64,000 bases of DNA from Henricia sp. BOLD:AAB3569 (lineage: Eukaryota > Echinodermata > Asteroidea > Spinulosida > Echinasteridae): the NCBI GenBank assembly GCA_037783545.1, contig JBBELK010000946.1, positions 1 to 64,000 on the forward strand, in the 5' to 3' direction. A model generated the notes under the pieces. That model was not told the origin of the DNA and did not search any database. It worked only from the letters and a program-made list of their open reading frames with translations. Of this stretch, positions 60,214-64,000 are shown one piece after another (within the stretch, counting starts at the first letter, position 1; every line of letters starts with the position of its first letter). The translations under genes and the position numbers were made by a program.

Positions 60214-61214
60214 GCGGCCAAAGGGCTCTGCTACCTCACGGAAAAATAAGACAAACGATCATCCAATCATTACGATTTTGCGTGAGAAAACGTAATTGTC
60301 ATCGGAAACGTAAAGCCCCAGCTTAAAAGGCCCGAGGAATTATGATCTGTATCGACTTCCATGCACTTTTCCTTTTTGATAGTAAGTTACACCATTTTGG
60401 TTCAATACGTTAAGGGGACGTCCAATGATGTCAACATATTTTTCCTCCATGGTTCTACAAAAAGTGCAGGAAGGAAGGGGGAAGGGGGTCGAACTTCACA
60501 GGGGGAGGACTACACTTGATCTGTAAAATGTTGAAATTTCATGGTATATAGTGACAGAAAGATCTTGATGAGTATACTATTTTCGGGGCTGTGAAAATGT
60601 TGACAACTTTGGACAGCCTTTAAGCATTATGTTAAACTATTTTGCTTATCGTGATAAAGTGCAAATATACTGCAGATACCGTGGCAGTTTGAAGTGGACG
60701 CGATGCTTAGGAGTGAATCAACCTAGGTCATTGACATCCTCACGGAGTGTTTAGAGCTTTTCCTTTGCTCGTTTTCTAAAATATCCAGCTACTGATTTGC
60801 CATCATGGAGAAGAACAAAAATAGATAAGGACAACTGTGACTGGAATAGAGTATAGCATGGTTGTAATGCACTGAGTTATATACTCAACTCGAGTTTGAC
60901 CCAAGTCACAATTCTTGGCGACTCGCCTCAGATCACAGGAGCAAATTATTTAATACTTCATTATTTGACTGACGTCTCGACTAAACACGATCATTCGAAT
61001 TCAACGAAGCGATCAGAATTTTGCTTTATGGGCTATTAAAGTTTGACGTCAGTTACCAAGGTAACTGGGTCCAGACATTCGCTGGTAATCTAAAACGTCA
61101 ATTGCTAAACTTGTAGAACAGTTCACTCATGGTTTTAGTGTATAGATCCATTTGTAAACACACACAATGTTTTTACTTTAGAACTCTATTTTCAGAAACC
61201 TGATGACAATGGTG

Positions 61215-61350
61215 CCCTCGAATTCTTCACTTTCAAATGGAGGTGCATTTTAGAAGTTCACACACTATGCTGTTGTTGCTACGTGGTGCACGCCAATGCC
61301 TAAACCAACAGTCTGCTTGCTTTATGACATTCTTTCCTATAAACACGATA
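61215..61350 (-). repeat. Dispersed repeat family C, partial inverted copy
   Basis: Contains ttgttgctacgtggtgcacgccaatgcc in inverse relation to 29310-29340 and a gaggtgcattt stretch. Partial and diverged. Confidence 0.5.
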
Positions 61351-62038
61351 TTGATTCTGTATTCCATACTTGACGCTTAATTGCAGCCGGTCACATTACA
61401 TATCATATATAGCTAATCAGTCATGTAGGCTAATTTGGTTTCTAAGTGTGTATATTTGTTGTTTAAAGCTGGGTTTTTGTAACATCTGTGAAAGGAAATA
61501 TGTCAATACACCAGACGCCATTCTGATGGATAGAACAAATGTCACAGGTACTTTAGATAATTTAAATAGAAAATCTGTCAAAGCCCTGTCTAGGTTCGTT
61601 AGTTTTTTTAAAACGGACACTGCTCAAGAATATGGAATCCGGTGGACAATATTTTTGTATGATCCTCTTTCTCTCTTAATACAAATTTATTTAATTGGAA
61701 CATGTCAATAAAAAGGGGTAGGATTACACATGTTACTGGCACTGAAAACACTATAAACGGGGCTGGTAAAAAATCAGTGCGATAAAAAGACTTAAGAAAA
61801 TACAGTAAAAATTGGATAAGAAGCAGAGAGAAATGTGGTAATTAACATAGCTTTGTGGTGAAATCCGCCGCGTTTCGGTGAACTTGAACTTGCCGCGCTT
61901 GGGTGAACTTGGATCTGGTCTGGTAGTATCAGTCACGACGGGCGGTCCACAGTCAGAGAAAAGGGGGGATAAGGAGGCGAAGAGTCGAATCGGATCGACT
62001 CCCCTAAAAGCGACGACCTGGACAAATAATTGTACTCT

Positions 62039-62136
62039 CTGTACCAAGAGAGCACGTTGGGAAAACGAGATGGGACTAGTTAACAACAGTTAACGAAAAA
62101 CGGGATGTTATCCCATCTCAGATGTCAGTCGCTTCT
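62039..62136. repeat. 98-bp exact direct repeat, copy 1
   Basis: From ctgtaccaagagagcacgtt to gtcagtcgcttct, identical to 63896-63993. It contains the palindromic cgggatgttatcccatc and two gttaac sites. Confidence 0.95.
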
Positions 62137-63895
62137 CAACAAAATAATTTAACAATAATCAAACAAATAATGACGCGGACGGGTAATAACGAAGTTACAC
62201 TTATTCCCATGTGTTTACAAAATAGACAAAGGATTATCAATACACATGTGGTCCTTCAATAAATAAACTTTGGCCGTAAATGTGCAAGCAGCGACTCACA
62301 CCAACACAACTTAACCACAAATGCATTTATAATCCCGTCAAGGTCACTTCTCGTGGCAAGATGGTCTCACGCACGACAAGTGGTAACACATGTATAATAG
62401 GTAGAATTAATTTAGCAACCATGACATGTATTCTAAAACAAGTAAATTAAGCAACTGGTTTTCAAGGGACAACGTGAAATATATAAAGAGGAGCATATTA
62501 AATCAGCGAATTTTAGATGTGCCCGACTAGAACAATTTCATACAATACATTAGTGCAAATGAATCAAAATAACATGAATTTAAAAAGGCGCGTGATAAAA
62601 AATAATAAAACACGAGCTTGCGCAATTGCCTTAAATTGGTTACTAAAGCTGAGTATTCGAGGCAAGTGGTGGAACACTTGGAAAACAATTATGAGTCAGA
62701 AATCTGTGTGTTTGGCTCAAATACTGCCACCCACCACAGACCTAACACAAATGGGATTAACCCTATCAAGGGCGCCTCGTGGTACCGATTAGCAGGGTAC
62801 ACACGAGCTAACAGCAGAGGTCCATAATTTATGAGCTTATTGACCAAAGCCACAAAATGCGATTAAGTGAAAGAATGCAGTGAACTACTTAGAGCTAAAA
62901 ACAAAACAATTGATAAAACTATTTTAAACGAGCGGCAATGTCATTACGCCCAGTAAAAATACAAAATACACAGTGCAGGAATTAGTTTGCGACGAGTGCA
63001 CATGAGAAGCAATTAGGACGCGCAAAAATTACAGTGGTAAATAAAAAAGAGAAACAAAATTATATACAAGAGGAAAAATACTGAACCATAAACTTGTGAA
63101 TTAATCGCGCAGACGGGAGCACCGAAAACGCACTGTTATAAATGACAGTATAGCAAATCGCTAATGCAAAATGTTGTAAACTTAGGATCCGAATCCTATT
63201 ATAGATCGGCAACAGTTGCATTAAAAAGGTAATGGGCATTGTAATGACACAACAATAATCCTGAACAATAGTTGCAATCATCAGATAAAATACACAAAAT
63301 CATTCAAATAATTAATGGCTGATCACACCAAGAAAAGTGCACTTCGAACAAGCAAAACTTCTGTCTGTGATCGTGTACCTCCCAATATATAATCAGTACT
63401 TAAATCAGAAAGCTATAGCAAGGTATTGAACGATCACGTCACAGAGTGCGGCACGCATCATGAGCTTTCGACAACATGAGAATGAGTCGACTGATAAAAA
63501 CACCAACAATTAAGTACGGAGTTAGGAAAAAACGGACTCATCTTAGCGTGATCAGCAAAGTTACAAATAATGCAATAAACAGGAATATTATCGAAGATTA
63601 TCCAACGAGAATGCACGGGTCGTATAACAACAAAAGTACAGTTTAGAAATCCGTGACCACTAAATATCAAAAGGATAAAACATTAAATGGAATACAAAGG
63701 GATAAAATGGTCACGTCGCAAGTTTTAGCAGGAATAATCAAGTTCCTTTTTCCTCAAAAATACTAAGGAGGGATTCATAGGGTTTTACAAGAATTCTCTC
63801 CTCAAACAACACAATCCGACCCGTTTCTCGTTGGGATAACCAGCGATTGAATTAAATCAAATACAATTAAAACGAGCAAGAGGAAGTTGTCTTAC

Positions 63896-63993
63896 CTGTA
63901 CCAAGAGAGCACGTTGGGAAAACGAGATGGGACTAGTTAACAACAGTTAACGAAAAACGGGATGTTATCCCATCTCAGATGTCAGTCGCTTCT
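63896..63993. repeat. 98-bp exact direct repeat, copy 2
   Basis: Identical to 62039-62136, offset 1857 bases. On the minus strand this copy is followed directly by gtaaga, a donor-like sequence, whereas copy 1 is not. Confidence 0.95.
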
Positions 63994-64000
63994 GAGGAAG

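Larger units (their letters stand above)
57510..64000. other. Region upstream of the ATG exon
   Basis: It should contain, or lie before, the 5' UTR exon and main promoter, which I could not locate. Listed repeats are at 59495-59950, 60154-60213 and 62039-63993. Nothing else was recognised in 57540-59490, 60220-61210 or 62140-63890. Confidence 0.6.

Noticed and set aside
61370-61711. 113-codon plus-strand ORF
   Set aside because: Looks fairly gene-like in composition, but no domain, splice site or neighbour supports it.
62039-63993. Pair of LTRs around a short element
   Set aside because: The 98-bp repeats lack matching target duplications, there is no primer-binding site next to either copy, and no coding remains lie between them.

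Overview
The window looks like invertebrate deuterostome DNA, most likely echinoderm or another ambulacrarian. The reasons are AT-rich non-coding sequence with very frequent TACATGTA and AGGCCTA words, large introns packed with small inverted-repeat transposons, and a metazoan extracellular-matrix gene with clean GT-AG introns. The species call is an inference; nothing in the sequence fixes it.

One gene dominates. On the minus strand, 57509 down to 1515, ten coding exons can be read by eye. Every phase agrees, and together they encode 767 complete residues of a secreted ADAMTS-like protein closest to ADAMTSL4 / THSD4 (ADAMTSL6). In order it has a signal peptide, a first thrombospondin type 1 repeat (TSR1), an ADAMTS cysteine-rich module, a spacer, a long Q/S/G-rich then N/P/Y-rich linker, and TSR2. 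The gene runs off the left edge, where family members carry more TSRs and a PLAC domain. The ATG exon has an acceptor in its 5' UTR, so the main promoter lies upstream and was not found. A second signal-peptide exon (35309-35440) sits inside the 25.5 kb intron 5. It ends in a good donor in the phase needed to join exon 6, which suggests an internal promoter and a short isoform lacking TSR1.

Layout: 1-1514 is intron or downstream sequence with a four-copy tRNA-like array. 1515-14074 is exon 10 and the 12.4 kb intron 9, which holds several MITEs and a 1 kb 23-bp minisatellite. 14075-18475 is exons 9 to 6. 18476-43974 is intron 5, with a Tc1-like MITE, a GC-rich minisatellite, a 4.5 kb terminal-inverted-repeat element full of CCAAT/ATTGG arrays, and the alternative first exon. 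43975-49945 is exons 5 to 2, with two dead tandem copies of part of the TSR1 exon beside the real one. 49946-57509 is intron 1 and the signal-peptide exon. 57510-64000 has no recognisable gene; it holds a SINE, short tandem repeats and an exact 98-bp direct repeat.

Most of the long ORFs are shadows of repeats or of exon 9. No convincing second host gene was found.
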